DNA from: UBA4644 sp964541085
GTDB taxonomy: Bacteria > Bacillota > Clostridia > Oscillospirales > Butyricicoccaceae
Assembly: GCA_964541085.1 (NCBI GenBank)
Contig: CAZIPA010000006.1
Location: 5,894 to 69,893 of the forward strand
Length of the DNA: 64,000 nt
Reading direction: 5' to 3'
Positions 23,687-35,455 of this stretch are shown here, in pieces. Within the stretch, counting starts at the first letter, position 1. Each line of letters starts with the position of its first letter. A program made the translations under genes and the position numbers. The notes under the pieces are model-generated. The model did no database searches and had not been told where the DNA came from. It saw only the letters and a program-made list of their open reading frames with translations.

Positions 23687-25267
23687 TTGTATGAGCAACT
23701 GTTGACGGATATCCCGGCAGAGCAGAGCAGCGTCTCCCGCCGGGAGCTTTGCGCCGGAGACCCGGCACTGTTTGGGCGCACCTATCTTTCCCATTATCTC
23801 ACCCTGCCCACACCGACCTTTCACAAAAAGCTGTGCCGCCTGTGGCAAAAGCAGGTGATGAAGGGCCGCTGTCCCTCGCCGGAAGCCCTGCCGGAGATGC
23901 TGGAGGCCAAAGGCTGCCGTCTGGCCATCGCTGCGCCCCGGGGCCATGCCAAATCCACGGTGATGAGCTTGCAGAATGTGCTCCATGCGGCGCTGTACGG
24001 CTACAAAAAATACATTCTGCTGGTGTCGGACACCGAGGCCCAGGCCTCCTCCTTTCTGGAGGCGGTGAAGGCCGAGCTGGAGGACAATGAAGGGATTTTG
24101 CGGGATTTCGGCGATCTGCGGGGAAAGGTGTGGAAAAGCACGGTGATCCTGCTGCGCACGGGGGTGCGCATTGATGCGGTAGGCTCCGGGCAAAAGCTGC
24201 GGGGACGGCGGCACGGGGCACGCAGACCCGATCTGATTCTGCTGGACGATATCGAAAACGATCAGGAGGTGCTGTCTCCCGACGGACGGCGCAAGCTGGA
24301 GCGGTGGTTTTTCGGCGCAGTGAGCAAGGCGGGCGACCGCTATACGGACATTGTGTGCATCGGAACGGTGCTCCATCATGACAGTCTGCTGGTGCAGCTG
24401 CTGCACAATCCGGCCTATCAGAGCCTGTGTCTGCGGGCGGTGGAGCGGTTTTCCGACCATCCTCTGTGGAAGCGCTGGCGGAGCTATTATACCGACCTGT
24501 CCGATCCCCGGCGGGAAAAGACAGCGGAACGGTTTTTCCAGCGCCACCGGAAGGAGCTTCTGGAGGGAACCAAGGTGCTCTGGCCCAAAAAGCTGTCCTA
24601 TTATGACCTGATGTGTATGCTGGTCAGCGAGGGCGAGGGCTCCTTTTACCGGGAGATGCAGAACACGCCCATGGATCCGGCCTCCTGTCTCTTCCCCCGG
24701 GAGTGGCTGAAATATTACAATCCGGCAGAGGTGGATTTTTCCCGGGGCTTCCGGTTTTTCGGCTATTGCGATCCCAGTCTGGGCAAAACGGCGGAGTCGG
24801 ATTTTTCGGCCATTCTCACGCTGGCGCAGAATGTGCGGACCGGCGTGATGTATGTGCTGGACGCGGACATTCTCCGGCGGCATCCCGATGGCATTATTCG
24901 GGATATTCTGGAAAAGGCCCGCTGGCTGCTGCGGGAATATGGCGGGCAATATACGGCCTTTGGCGCGGAGACCAACCAGTTTCAGTGGTTTCTCAAGGAG
25001 CGTCTGGCGGCGGAGAGTGCGGCGGCGGGGGTGTATCTGCCCATTACCGAGGTGCGTTCGGCAGCGGACAAGACCCTGCGCATTCAGACCCTTCAGCCGG
25101 ATGTGCGCAACGGCTATCTGCTGTTCCGGCCGGAGCAGGAGGAGCTTCTGCGCCAGCTGACCCAGTTTCCGCTGGCCCGCCACGACGACGGCCCGGACGC
25201 ATTAGAGGGCGCGGTTCGGCTCTGTAAGCAGGGGATGCGGTTGGGAACATTGAAGCTGCGGGTGTGA
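23687..25267 (+). CDS. Orphan phage-type terminase large subunit
   Basis: This 526-residue protein (TTG at 23687, 10 nt after AAGGAG; in-frame ATGs at 23657 and 23663 have no RBS) has the terminase ATPase with Walker A APRGHAKS and Walker B LILLDDIEND, and a coupling motif near GTVLHHDS. The RNase-H-fold nuclease contains YCDPSLGKTAESDFSA, a mid Glu (FGAETNQ) and the final Asp in DGPDALEGAV. Terminases package phage DNA through a portal. No portal, capsid or small-terminase genes are nearby, so this is a solitary or domesticated gene. A second 3' end follows at 25386, showing that a paralog once lay here. Confidence 0.88.
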   Translation: MYEQLLTDIPAEQSSVSRRELCAGDPALFGRTYLSHYLTLPTPTFHKKLCRLWQKQVMKGRCPSPEALPEMLEAKGCRLAIAAPRGHAKSTVMSLQNVLHAALYGYKKYILLVSDTEAQASSFLEAVKAELEDNEGILRDFGDLRGKVWKSTVILLRTGVRIDAVGSGQKLRGRRHGARRPDLILLDDIENDQEVLSPDGRRKLERWFFGAVSKAGDRYTDIVCIGTVLHHDSLLVQLLHNPAYQSLCLRAVERFSDHPLWKRWRSYYTDLSDPRREKTAERFFQRHRKELLEGTKVLWPKKLSYYDLMCMLVSEGEGSFYREMQNTPMDPASCLFPREWLKYYNPAEVDFSRGFRFFGYCDPSLGKTAESDFSAILTLAQNVRTGVMYVLDADILRRHPDGIIRDILEKARWLLREYGGQYTAFGAETNQFQWFLKERLAAESAAAGVYLPITEVRSAADKTLRIQTLQPDVRNGYLLFRPEQEELLRQLTQFPLARHDDGPDALEGAVRLCKQGMRLGTLKLRV

Positions 25268-26130
25268 GGGCCGTCGTCCTTCGCCGCCCAGTGGCGGCGT
25301 CACGCCGCAGGAAGCCGCAGAAGTGCGGCGACCGAGGCGGTGAAATAAAAAGGGGCCCCCGCAAAACCTGTTTTGCGGGGAAACCGGCCCGGATGCACTG
25401 GAAGGTGCCGTGCGATTGTGCAAGCAGGGGATGCGGTTGGGGACATTGAAGCTGCGGGTATGAGGCAGCTGCGCCTTGCGGCTTGGCTCTCCCTCTGGGA
25501 GAGCTGGCGGCGCAGCCGTCTGAGAGGGTTTTCGCTGCAAACCATCCCACAGATTTTATCGCTCAATAATTTATAGCATAATCATCCCCTGCCGGGCAGC
25601 TTGCGCAGGGATCCTTCGCCGATGAGTGTCGGCGAGAGGCTACATCTGATGATATCCCTGCGGGGATGGGGGTGATGCACCTGTCGGCGTGATGCGCACT
25701 TCGTGCGTGATGCGCCTGCGGGCGTTGGAAGACGAGAGACGAAGGTACAATCCCTCAGTCGGCACTTCGTGCCGCCAGCTCCCTTTACACAAGGGCGCCT
25801 TGGATATTTGCGGAAGCAAACCGCCCTCGCCGGAGCCGCCCCTGTGTAAGGGGAGGTGGCAAAACCGCCGGTTTTGACGGAAGGGTTGTCACTGCGTCCG
25901 GCTGATTCAGCGGCAAATGTCCCCGCCTCCCTCGTCGGATGGAGCCAAGAACGGGGGGCGAAAGGACAACCCTCTCAGTCACCTGCGGTGACAGCTCTCC
26001 CAAAGGGAGAGCCAAGCCCGAAAACCTCACGGCGCAAGCCGATTTCATCTTCGCAGAAGATTTCACCGGCGCAAGGCGATATCATTGCGCCGTCAGGCGA
26101 CAACTCCCATCCTGCCGAAAAATTTTCGGA
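25268..26130. repeat. Long mosaic of intergenic repeat modules
   Basis: Apart from the terminase remnant no gene is seen. In order there are: a C module (25290-25385, with the CAAAACCTGTTTTG palindrome), a B module inverted (25485-25535), the AT-rich D module (25540-25612, ...ATTTTATCGCTCAATAATTTATAGCATAATCATC), an A array (25660-25730), an E module (25755-25895, with CCCTTTACACAAGGG and CCCTGTGTAAGGGG arms), another B (25970-26022) and a last A array (26030-26105). Each module recurs elsewhere in the window. Confidence 0.8.
25386..25463 (+). pseudogene. 3' remnant of a second terminase large-subunit gene
   Basis: The 25 codons plus stop encode GPDALEGAVRLCKQG... and then RV, identical in protein sequence to the last 25 residues of the terminase ending at 25267. 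The DNA differs in 11 codons, all synonymous. The 5' junction abuts a CCCCGCAAAACCTGTTTTGCGGGG repeat module. The remnant therefore comes from a diverged full-length paralog lost by deletion or repeat-mediated recombination, not from a recent local duplication. Confidence 0.85.
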
Positions 26131-26230
26131 TTCCTGCGTTTATTGGTAACAATGCGGTCAAACCGGGGAAAAGGCGGGGGTTTCCACGAAAAAATTTTTG
26201 AAATTTGGGGATGAAATTTCACCGGCTTTC

Positions 26231-26239
26231 TGGTATAAT
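26231..26239 (+). promoter_or_regulatory. Extended -10 promoter of ppdK (TGGTATAAT)
   Basis: TGG-TATAAT is an extended, perfect -10 about 54 nt upstream of the ppdK ATG. The -35 at 17 bp (ATGAAA) is weak, as is usual for extended -10 promoters. Confidence 0.75.
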
Positions 26240-26292
26240 AACGGAGATTGGAAAAATCCGCGAAAAACAATTTAATATAAGGAGTGTTACCA

Positions 26293-28920
<2,628 letters not shown>

Positions 28921-28952
28921 GCATCCCTCCGGCCGCATAAGCAAAATAACGA

Positions 28953-28977
28953 AAGCTCCCCGAAAGGGGAGCTTTTC
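28953..28977 (+). terminator. Rho-independent terminator of ppdK
   Basis: AAGCTCCCC-gaaa-GGGGAGCTTTTCT about 32 nt after the stop. A short A-type repeat fragment follows at 28980-29028. Confidence 0.92.
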
Positions 28978-29025
28978 TTAATGATATCCCTGCGGGATGA
29001 GAAGAAGTGATGCGCCTGCATCGCA

Positions 29026-29322
29026 TCACCACACAGCGCCCGCCATCAGCACACCCACGGCGCACAGCGCCCCGGCGAGAAAGGACAGCACCGGCAGCAG
29101 CCAGGCGGGGGCTGACCGGCCCTTCCTGCCCTTCAGTCCCTTCAGCCGCGGGGGCGAAAGGCTGTATTGTGCCGCCAGCTGCTCTGCCAGCGCCAGCAGC
29201 TCCTCCGGCGAAGACAGCGCCCCCGGGCCGCGCTCCTCCGCCAGCAGAAAAATCGCCTGCTCAAAGGGCCCGTTTTCCGGCGGACGCACCAGAATTGCCT
29301 GCCGGGAGATTCCTTTTACCAT
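29026..29322 (-). CDS. Small protein with C-terminal transmembrane helix, downstream of spoIIE
   Basis: In 98 residues there is an N-terminal part with a hydrophobic/acidic helix (ELLALAEQLAAQYSL), a basic stretch (RLKGLKGRKGR), and one C-terminal membrane helix (APAWLLPVLSFLAGALCAVGVLM). AGGAGG lies 9 nt before the ATG. It lies 48 nt after the spoIIE stop on the same strand and so probably shares its transcript. Family not recognised; a sporulation role is suggested only by position. Confidence 0.62.
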   Translation of the reverse strand: MVKGISRQAILVRPPENGPFEQAIFLLAEERGPGALSSPEELLALAEQLAAQYSLSPPRLKGLKGRKGRSAPAWLLPVLSFLAGALCAVGVLMAGAVW

Positions 29323-29370
29323 ATCCTTCCGCCTCCTTTTCAGAAACAGTATGTCCCGGCATTCATCGGC

Positions 29371-31599
29371 TTATACCGCCTCCGCCTGCTGAAAATCCGC
29401 CACCAGCACGGTCATATCATCCCCGGAGCCCGCCCTGGCCGCCTCCTCCAGCAGCAGACCGGCCAGCGCCGAGCCCTCCAGCGTCCCCTGTTCCCGCAGC
29501 AGCGCCGCCGTGCGATCCTCCAGAAAAGCGCCGTCGCTGAGCAGAATCACCCGATCGCCGGGGGAAAGCCGCAGACGGATGGGCGCAGCCTCTTCCTCCT
29601 CCGCCAGACCCGCCGGAAGAGCGCAGCCGTCAAAGCGGGTGAGCCGTCCTTCCCGCAGAAGAAAGCTGGGCGCAGCCCCATATTTCAGCAGATTGCACCG
29701 TCCGGAGAACAGATTGACCTCCAGCAGATCCAGCGTCACAAAGCCCCACTGGGGAAACCGGGCCGCCAGCACCGGCAGCACCGCCGCCACACTCTCCCCC
29801 AGAGCGCAGCCCGAGCGCACAAAGGAGCACAGCAGCTCCAGCGCCTGACGGGAGCACACACCGGCAGCCTCGCCCGTGCCCATGCCGTCAGACAGCAGCA
29901 CCGCCGCCCGGCCGTCATCGGTATGCAGCGCCCGATATTCGTCCCCGCAGAGAACCTCCCCCGCCTTTTTTCGCCGGGCCGGACTGAGCAGCAGCACACA
30001 TCGCTCCTGCTGCCGCAGACGAATCACCGTGCCGGAGGCACTTTCCACCCGCTCCGGCGGCAAAAGGGTCATTTGCAGCGCCCCCTGCAACGATCGCCGC
30101 AGGGCATCACAGTCCTCCAGCGCCTGAGAGGAGGGCTGCTTCAGACGGATATCCGCCTGCAACCGTCCGCCGGTGAGACAGACCGCCGCCTTCGCCCCGG
30201 GAAGATAGGCCCGCACAATCCGCCGCACCTGCCCCTCCAGCCGGGCATCATAGAGGGTTCCCGTGCCGGTCTGCACCGCGGCCGATTCCAGCAGCGCTCC
30301 CAGCCGGGCATATTGCCGTCCCAGCAGAGCCTGCCCTTCCCGCTCCTGCCGCAGACGGGCTTCCCGCCGGAGGGCATCCCGAAAGGCATCGTTGATGCTG
30401 CCGCAAAAGCGTTCCGGCGTGAGACAGCTGCCCGCGAACCACGGAGGAAGATCGGAAAGCCGCAAGGCATGACGGCTGCGCAGAGGCTGGGCCAGATGAC
30501 ACAGCACATCCCGCATGGCCTCATAATCCCGCTGCCAGCATTGGGAAAACCGGGGACAGCTTCGGCAGGCCAGCTCACAGCCGCTGCGGAACACCGGCCC
30601 CAGCAGCTCCGGCGGCCCGGCGGGCGTATCCGGCACCATGGCCTGTCCCAGACCGGCCAGCGCCTGAGAAAGTCCCCGGAGGGCCTGTCCACCGCCGCAC
30701 ATCACAGGCAGCACCGGCTCGGAGGAAAGTGCGGCACAGCCGGTTTCCACCCGCAGCCAGAGCTTTCCCGGCAGCAAAATGAGGATTCCTCCGGCCAGCA
30801 GACTTTCATAAAAGGCCGCTCCGGCCCCTTCCCGCTGATAGAGCCAGAGGCACAGCAGCCCGGTGAGGATGGAAAAGCGCAGCGCCGCCGTCAGCCGTTC
30901 CCGCCGTCCAAAGGCACCTGCTGCCAGAGCGGAAGCACACCACAGCAGGGCAAAAAAGGGACTCTGCCCCAGTGCCAGATCCATCGCCGCACCAAAGGCC
31001 GCACCCACCAGCGCGCCTGCCGTTCCGCCGCCGCAGCAGGAAATGGCCTCCACTACTCCCACCGCCAGCAGCCGGGCCGGACGCAGCCCACAGACGGTCA
31101 GGGGAAGCCACGCCAGCAGTCCTGCCAGCAGCGCTCCCAGCCGTCCCCAGGGCATAAGGGGCGATTTTCCCTCCCGGGCTTCCCGCAGCAGCAGGGCAAA
31201 GCCGCCGCACAGCAGAGCCTGTCCCCCCAGCGTCAGCAGATCCTCTCCCCGCTCCACCTGCACCAGTCCCGTGGAAATCAGGGCGATCATGGCACACAGT
31301 GGGAAAAAGCCCCGCCGCCGGCCCACCGCCGTTCCCTCCAGCACCAGCCGGCAGGTGAGCACCACTGCACAGGCCGCGCCATAAAGAAGTCCGTTTTCTC
31401 CCCCGCCCAGCACATACCGGCAAAAGGCCCCCAGCGCCGCCAGTGCCGGATGGGCCGAGGCCGCACAGTAGGCCACCCCAAAGGGCCGCAGCTCTCCGGC
31501 GGCAGCCGCTGCCGCAAACAGCACCCCCATTCCCAGCGCCCCCAGAGGCCCGGCCAGACGCCTGATTGCTTTTGTATGCTGCTTTGTTTCCAGCTCCAT
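29371..31599 (-). CDS. spoIIE: Stage II sporulation protein E (membrane PP2C-type phosphatase)
   Basis: This 742-residue protein (ATG at 31599 after GGGAG; the frame is open a little further upstream) has about ten N-terminal membrane helices, a central region with paired cysteines (CELACRSCPRFSQCW), and a C-terminal PP2C phosphatase domain (LLSDGMGTGEAAG, DLLEVNLFSG, LLSDGAF, GSGDDMTVLVADF). SpoIIE dephosphorylates SpoIIAA to release sigma-F in the forespore and takes part in polar septation. Its presence indicates a spore-forming lineage. Confidence 0.95.
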   Translation of the reverse strand: MELETKQHTKAIRRLAGPLGALGMGVLFAAAAAAGELRPFGVAYCAASAHPALAALGAFCRYVLGGGENGLLYGAACAVVLTCRLVLEGTAVGRRRGFFPLCAMIALISTGLVQVERGEDLLTLGGQALLCGGFALLLREAREGKSPLMPWGRLGALLAGLLAWLPLTVCGLRPARLLAVGVVEAISCCGGGTAGALVGAAFGAAMDLALGQSPFFALLWCASALAAGAFGRRERLTAALRFSILTGLLCLWLYQREGAGAAFYESLLAGGILILLPGKLWLRVETGCAALSSEPVLPVMCGGGQALRGLSQALAGLGQAMVPDTPAGPPELLGPVFRSGCELACRSCPRFSQCWQRDYEAMRDVLCHLAQPLRSRHALRLSDLPPWFAGSCLTPERFCGSINDAFRDALRREARLRQEREGQALLGRQYARLGALLESAAVQTGTGTLYDARLEGQVRRIVRAYLPGAKAAVCLTGGRLQADIRLKQPSSQALEDCDALRRSLQGALQMTLLPPERVESASGTVIRLRQQERCVLLLSPARRKKAGEVLCGDEYRALHTDDGRAAVLLSDGMGTGEAAGVCSRQALELLCSFVRSGCALGESVAAVLPVLAARFPQWGFVTLDLLEVNLFSGRCNLLKYGAAPSFLLREGRLTRFDGCALPAGLAEEEEAAPIRLRLSPGDRVILLSDGAFLEDRTAALLREQGTLEGSALAGLLLEEAARAGSGDDMTVLVADFQQAEAV

Positions 31600-31707
31600 C
31601 GCTGCCCACTCCCTTCGTTTTTCCCCATTGTAGCGGCTTTTTTCCACGGAAAAGGTCAGGAAATCGCCGGGGAAATGCAGGATTCAGAAACTTTTCAGAA
31701 CTATGGC

Positions 31708-31737
31708 TTGAAAGGGCGGGGAGAAGCATAGTATAAT
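31708..31737 (+). promoter_or_regulatory. Promoter TTGAAA-18-TATAAT
   Basis: A perfect -10 and a good -35, about 55 nt upstream of the MFS gene, divergent from spoIIE. Confidence 0.75.
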
Positions 31738-31792
31738 AGAATGGACAAAGTATCAATCCCGGCGGCGCAGCTGCCCCAAAGGAGGAGCCAAA

Positions 31793-33112
31793 ATGAAGCT
31801 GAATACCAAACGCACCGTGCTCATCGGACTGGCGTTTATGTCGATTCTGGCATTCTGGCAGTTTTACGATCAGGTGATACCCCATCTGCTGGAAAATGTC
31901 TTTGGTCTGCGCACACTGACCACCAACGCCATCATGGCGGCGGACAATGTGCTGGCCCTGTTTATGCTGCCCCTGTTCGGAGCCCTCTCCGACAAAACCC
32001 ACACCCCTCTGGGGCGGCGCACCCCCTATATTCTCTTTGGCACGGTGGGGGCCGTGACTCTGCTGCTGCTGCTGGCAAAGGCCCAGGCAAGCCGCAGTCT
32101 GCCCCTGTTTCTGGGCTGTCTCTTTGCCCTGCTGGTGGTGATGAGCATCTACCGCTCTCCCGCCGTGGCCTATATGCCCGATGTGACGCCCAAGCCTCTG
32201 CGTTCCCGGGCCAACGCCATCATCAATCTGGTGGGCTATGTGGGCGGCATCTTTTCCACGCTGATGATGATGCTGCTGCTCAAGAGCGAAACCGCCGCCG
32301 ACGGCTCCAGCTATTATCCGCCGGATCAGTCCTTCACCCCCATTTTTCTGGTGGTGGCGGCGTTTATGGCGGTGAGCGTTGCGGTGATGGTGCTGACGGT
32401 AAAGGAAAATAAGGTGGCTGCGGAGACCTGGGCACAGGTGGCCGGATCGGAACAGGCCGAGGCGGGACGGGCACCCCGGAAGGGTGAAAAAATGCCCCGG
32501 GAGGTTCGCCGGAGCCTGATCTTCATTCTGCTGTCGGTATTTCTGTGGTTTACCGCCTACAATGCCGTGACCACGGCCTTTTCCCGCTATTGCGTGGCTG
32601 TGTGGGGCGCGGACCTCAGCGCCTCCTCCGGCTATCTGATGACGGCGACGCTGGTGGCCATCGCCAGCTTTATCCCGCTGGGCAGCCTTTCGGGCCGGGT
32701 GGGACGGAAAAATACCGTGCTGCTGGGCATCGTGCTCATGTCCTTCTGCTATCTCTGCGCCATTTTCATCCAGCGCCAGACCCCGCTGATGTATCTGCTC
32801 TTCGGACTGGTGGGCATCGGCTGGGCCGCCATCAATGTCAATTCCTTCCCCATGGTGGTGGAGATGAGCCCGGCGGGAGATTCCGGACGGTATACCGGCT
32901 ATTATTACGCCTTTTCCATGGCGGCGCAGATCATCACGCCGCTGCTGTCCGGTCTGCTCATAGACCGGTTCCGGCTGGGCTATCAGGTGCTGTTCCCCTA
33001 TGCCCTGCTGTTCTCTCTGCTGTCCCTGTTGACCATGCTGCAGGTTCGCCACGGCGACAGCCGTCCCCAACCCAAAAAGGATCGGCTGGAGGCGTTTGAT
33101 ACGCCGGATTAA
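31793..33112 (+). CDS. MFS transporter, SLC45/GPH-like sugar carrier
   Basis: This 439-residue protein has 12 predicted membrane helices. An MFS-A-type loop after helix 2 (GALSDKTHTPLGRRTPYI) resembles SLC45/GPH carriers, and the motif GxLxxRxGRK (GSLSGRVGRKNTV) recurs in the second half. It has a hydrophilic central loop (about 205-240). Such carriers take up sugars or glycosides with H+ or Na+. AAAGGAGG precedes the ATG. No catabolic enzyme is adjacent, so the substrate is unknown. Confidence 0.88.
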   Translation: MKLNTKRTVLIGLAFMSILAFWQFYDQVIPHLLENVFGLRTLTTNAIMAADNVLALFMLPLFGALSDKTHTPLGRRTPYILFGTVGAVTLLLLLAKAQASRSLPLFLGCLFALLVVMSIYRSPAVAYMPDVTPKPLRSRANAIINLVGYVGGIFSTLMMMLLLKSETAADGSSYYPPDQSFTPIFLVVAAFMAVSVAVMVLTVKENKVAAETWAQVAGSEQAEAGRAPRKGEKMPREVRRSLIFILLSVFLWFTAYNAVTTAFSRYCVAVWGADLSASSGYLMTATLVAIASFIPLGSLSGRVGRKNTVLLGIVLMSFCYLCAIFIQRQTPLMYLLFGLVGIGWAAINVNSFPMVVEMSPAGDSGRYTGYYYAFSMAAQIITPLLSGLLIDRFRLGYQVLFPYALLFSLLSLLTMLQVRHGDSRPQPKKDRLEAFDTPD

Positions 33113-33775
33113 GGCCTGCGGCCAATGATATCGCCGCTTTGCGGCGTGATGCGATGCTTCGCATCGTGATGCGCACTTCGTGCGTGATGCGCCTGCGGGC
33201 GTGGGAAGACGGGGGACGAAGGGGTTTTTACTGCGTCCCGCTTCCTCAGAGGGCAGCCCCGCGGCGACTGAGCGGGCGTTAGGGGTGGAACTCTTCGTCC
33301 CCGCCGGGAGGCCGGAAGAGGTTTACGGGGAAACTGGTTTCCCCGTCAGACCGCACGCAGCCCGCTATGCGGTGCTGCTACGGTGTTTCCGCAGAAACGC
33401 CTGCGGTCGAGGGGGGTATCGCAACACCCCTCCGCTGGCCTTTGGGTACTTTCGGCCACACGAAAGCACCATCCCCACAAAATCTTCGATTTTGCAGGGC
33501 CCCCGGTGGATTTAACCGCCTCGGTCGGCGCACTGCTGCGCCTCCCTGCGGCATGACGCCGCCACTGGGCTGCGAAGGCTTGCTGCGCAAGCTGCCCGGC
33601 AGGGGATGATAATGCTACAAAAATATTGAGCGATAAAATCTGTGGGATTGTTTGCAGGTCTATTAAAAACCCTCTCAGTCGGCACACCGTGCCGCCAGCT
33701 CTCCCAGAGGGAGAGCCAAGCAGCGAAGAGCGGGCATCTCCGTTTTCCGCTTTCACATTTCACTGAAACTACCTC
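33113..33775. repeat. Large composite repeat element, inverted relative to the copy at 63465-63900
   Basis: No gene is seen. From left there is an A array (33126-33205, GATGCTTCGCATC, GCACTTCGTGC), then cctcagagggcagccccgcg..., then paired arms (GGGGAAACTGGTTTCCCC, CGGTGTTTCCGCAGAAAC). Next come GGGTACTTTCGGCC/ACACGAAAGCACC, a C module (ACAAAATCTTCGATTTTG), the AT-rich D module (33601-33660), and a B hairpin (33670-33722). Most modules appear in reverse order near 63500-63800. Confidence 0.8.
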
Positions 33776-33799
33776 CAATAAGCAAAGGAGTTATCCATC

Positions 33800-35455
33800 A
33801 TGCATCTGTTTTCTACAACCAAAGAGCAGACGCTGCCGCCCATGCTGAAAAAGGCGGGACTGTATCTGCTGCTGTTTCTCTGCGTGTTCATTCCCTTCCG
33901 CACACCCCTTGCCGACCTCACCGTTTCCGGCATCAAGGCCCTGCCCGATGTGCTGATTCTGGCGCTGGCCGGATGGTATGTGCTGGCGGTGCGCTTCCGT
34001 CTGCGCTTTACCCTGCCCGATGTGCTGTTTCTGGCCTTTGAGGGGCTGGCGCTGGTGAGCACCCTGAAAAACGGCATCCCCGTCACCCTGTGGATCTATG
34101 AGACCCGCAGCATCGGCATTTATTATATCCTCTATTTTGTGGTGCGCAATTTCGGCTTTGGCAAAAAGGAGCTGACCCTGCTCACCCGCACCCTGCAAGG
34201 GGTGTCCCTGCCTCTGTTTGCGCTGGCGCTGGTGGAAAAGATCAGCAGCAAGACCCTGCTGTTCAGCCCTGCGGCACTGGCCAACATCAACATCAGCACC
34301 AATTTCAGCCGGGTGTACAGTATGTTCTACAATCCCAACACCTACGGCCTGTTCCTCACCTTTGTGATCCTGCTGTCCCTGTGGCTGGCCCTGCGGCTGG
34401 AGGAAAAAACCCCCGTGTGGATGTATGTGCTGCTGGGGGCGGCCCTGTATTTCACCATGTCCCGCAGCTCCATGCTGATTCTTGCGGCGGGGCTGGCGGT
34501 GCTTTTCGTGTGCGCTCTGCGGGAAAAGAAGCTGCGCTGGAAGCGGCTGGCCCTGCAGCTGCTGGCCGTGGTGGCCGGTGTGGTGGTGCTGTTTCAGGGC
34601 GCGGGCTGGGCCGCCGGAAAATATTACACCGCAAAGGCCCAGTACAAGCTCACCGACAAGGTGATGGAGGGCTACAGCGAGGCCCAGTATATCGTGGAGG
34701 TTCCCTATGTGACCCCCGACGGGGTGGAGCATACGGGCTATGTCTATCATGACATCACCTATATTGACAGGGAATGCACCACCACCCTGAACGAATACGG
34801 CAGCATCGTCTACAGCACCGGCAACGGCAAGACCACGGCCTATATTCTCACGAAAAACGGCGGCATGAAGCTGACGGAGTTTCAGCAGCTTCCGGCGGAA
34901 ACGCAGGCTGATCTGATTACCGGCGAAGGCCAGCGGCGGGATGAAAACCGCACCAGCCAGATTCTGGACGCCGCCAGGGATTCCATGAACATCAGCGCCG
35001 GAGACCGCTTTACCGAGCTGGGCGATTCCAATATGTACACCGCCGATTTCAACGGCCGGTTTTACTCTCTCATGATGGCCTGGAAGGTGATCGAGGATTA
35101 TCCCCTGCTGGGCACGGGCTTCGGCACCTTCGGTTCCTCTGCGTCCCTCACCTGGACGCCGCCCACCTATGGCACCTATGTGCTGCGGGAAAACTTCTAT
35201 GCGGACAATCAGTATGCCTGCGTCATGGCCGAGACGGGTCTGCTGGGGCTGGCGGTATTTCTGGCCTTCCTGTTTACCACCCTGTTCGGCTGGCGCAGGA
35301 GCCTGCTGAAGGTGATGGCCTGTGTCATCATCGGCTGGTTCGGCCTGTTCTATAACATTCTGGAGGTGCAGATCGGCGCATTTCTCCTGTGGGCCATTCT
35401 TTCCATGGAGGTTTCCGGAGAGGAGACGGCTGCCGGGGAAGGAAGCGACCTATGA
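33800..35455 (+). CDS. O-antigen ligase/Wzy-like polytopic membrane protein (first of a tandem pair)
   Basis: This 551-residue protein has about 10-12 membrane helices. A long extracytoplasmic loop lies at about 285-410. After it comes the motif HPLLGTGFGTFG-like (YPLLGTGFGTFGSSAS), followed by NFYADNQY, characteristic of WaaL/Wzy-type enzymes that join lipid-linked glycans. AAAGGAG precedes the ATG. The next gene overlaps by 4 nt and encodes a clear paralog. No glycosyltransferases lie nearby, so the glycan is unknown. Confidence 0.82.
   Translation: MHLFSTTKEQTLPPMLKKAGLYLLLFLCVFIPFRTPLADLTVSGIKALPDVLILALAGWYVLAVRFRLRFTLPDVLFLAFEGLALVSTLKNGIPVTLWIYETRSIGIYYILYFVVRNFGFGKKELTLLTRTLQGVSLPLFALALVEKISSKTLLFSPAALANINISTNFSRVYSMFYNPNTYGLFLTFVILLSLWLALRLEEKTPVWMYVLLGAALYFTMSRSSMLILAAGLAVLFVCALREKKLRWKRLALQLLAVVAGVVVLFQGAGWAAGKYYTAKAQYKLTDKVMEGYSEAQYIVEVPYVTPDGVEHTGYVYHDITYIDRECTTTLNEYGSIVYSTGNGKTTAYILTKNGGMKLTEFQQLPAETQADLITGEGQRRDENRTSQILDAARDSMNISAGDRFTELGDSNMYTADFNGRFYSLMMAWKVIEDYPLLGTGFGTFGSSASLTWTPPTYGTYVLRENFYADNQYACVMAETGLLGLAVFLAFLFTTLFGWRRSLLKVMACVIIGWFGLFYNILEVQIGAFLLWAILSMEVSGEETAAGEGSDL

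Noticed and set aside
25689..26214. Several short ORFs upstream of ppdK
   Set aside because: All are generated by repeat modules and recur wherever the modules occur.
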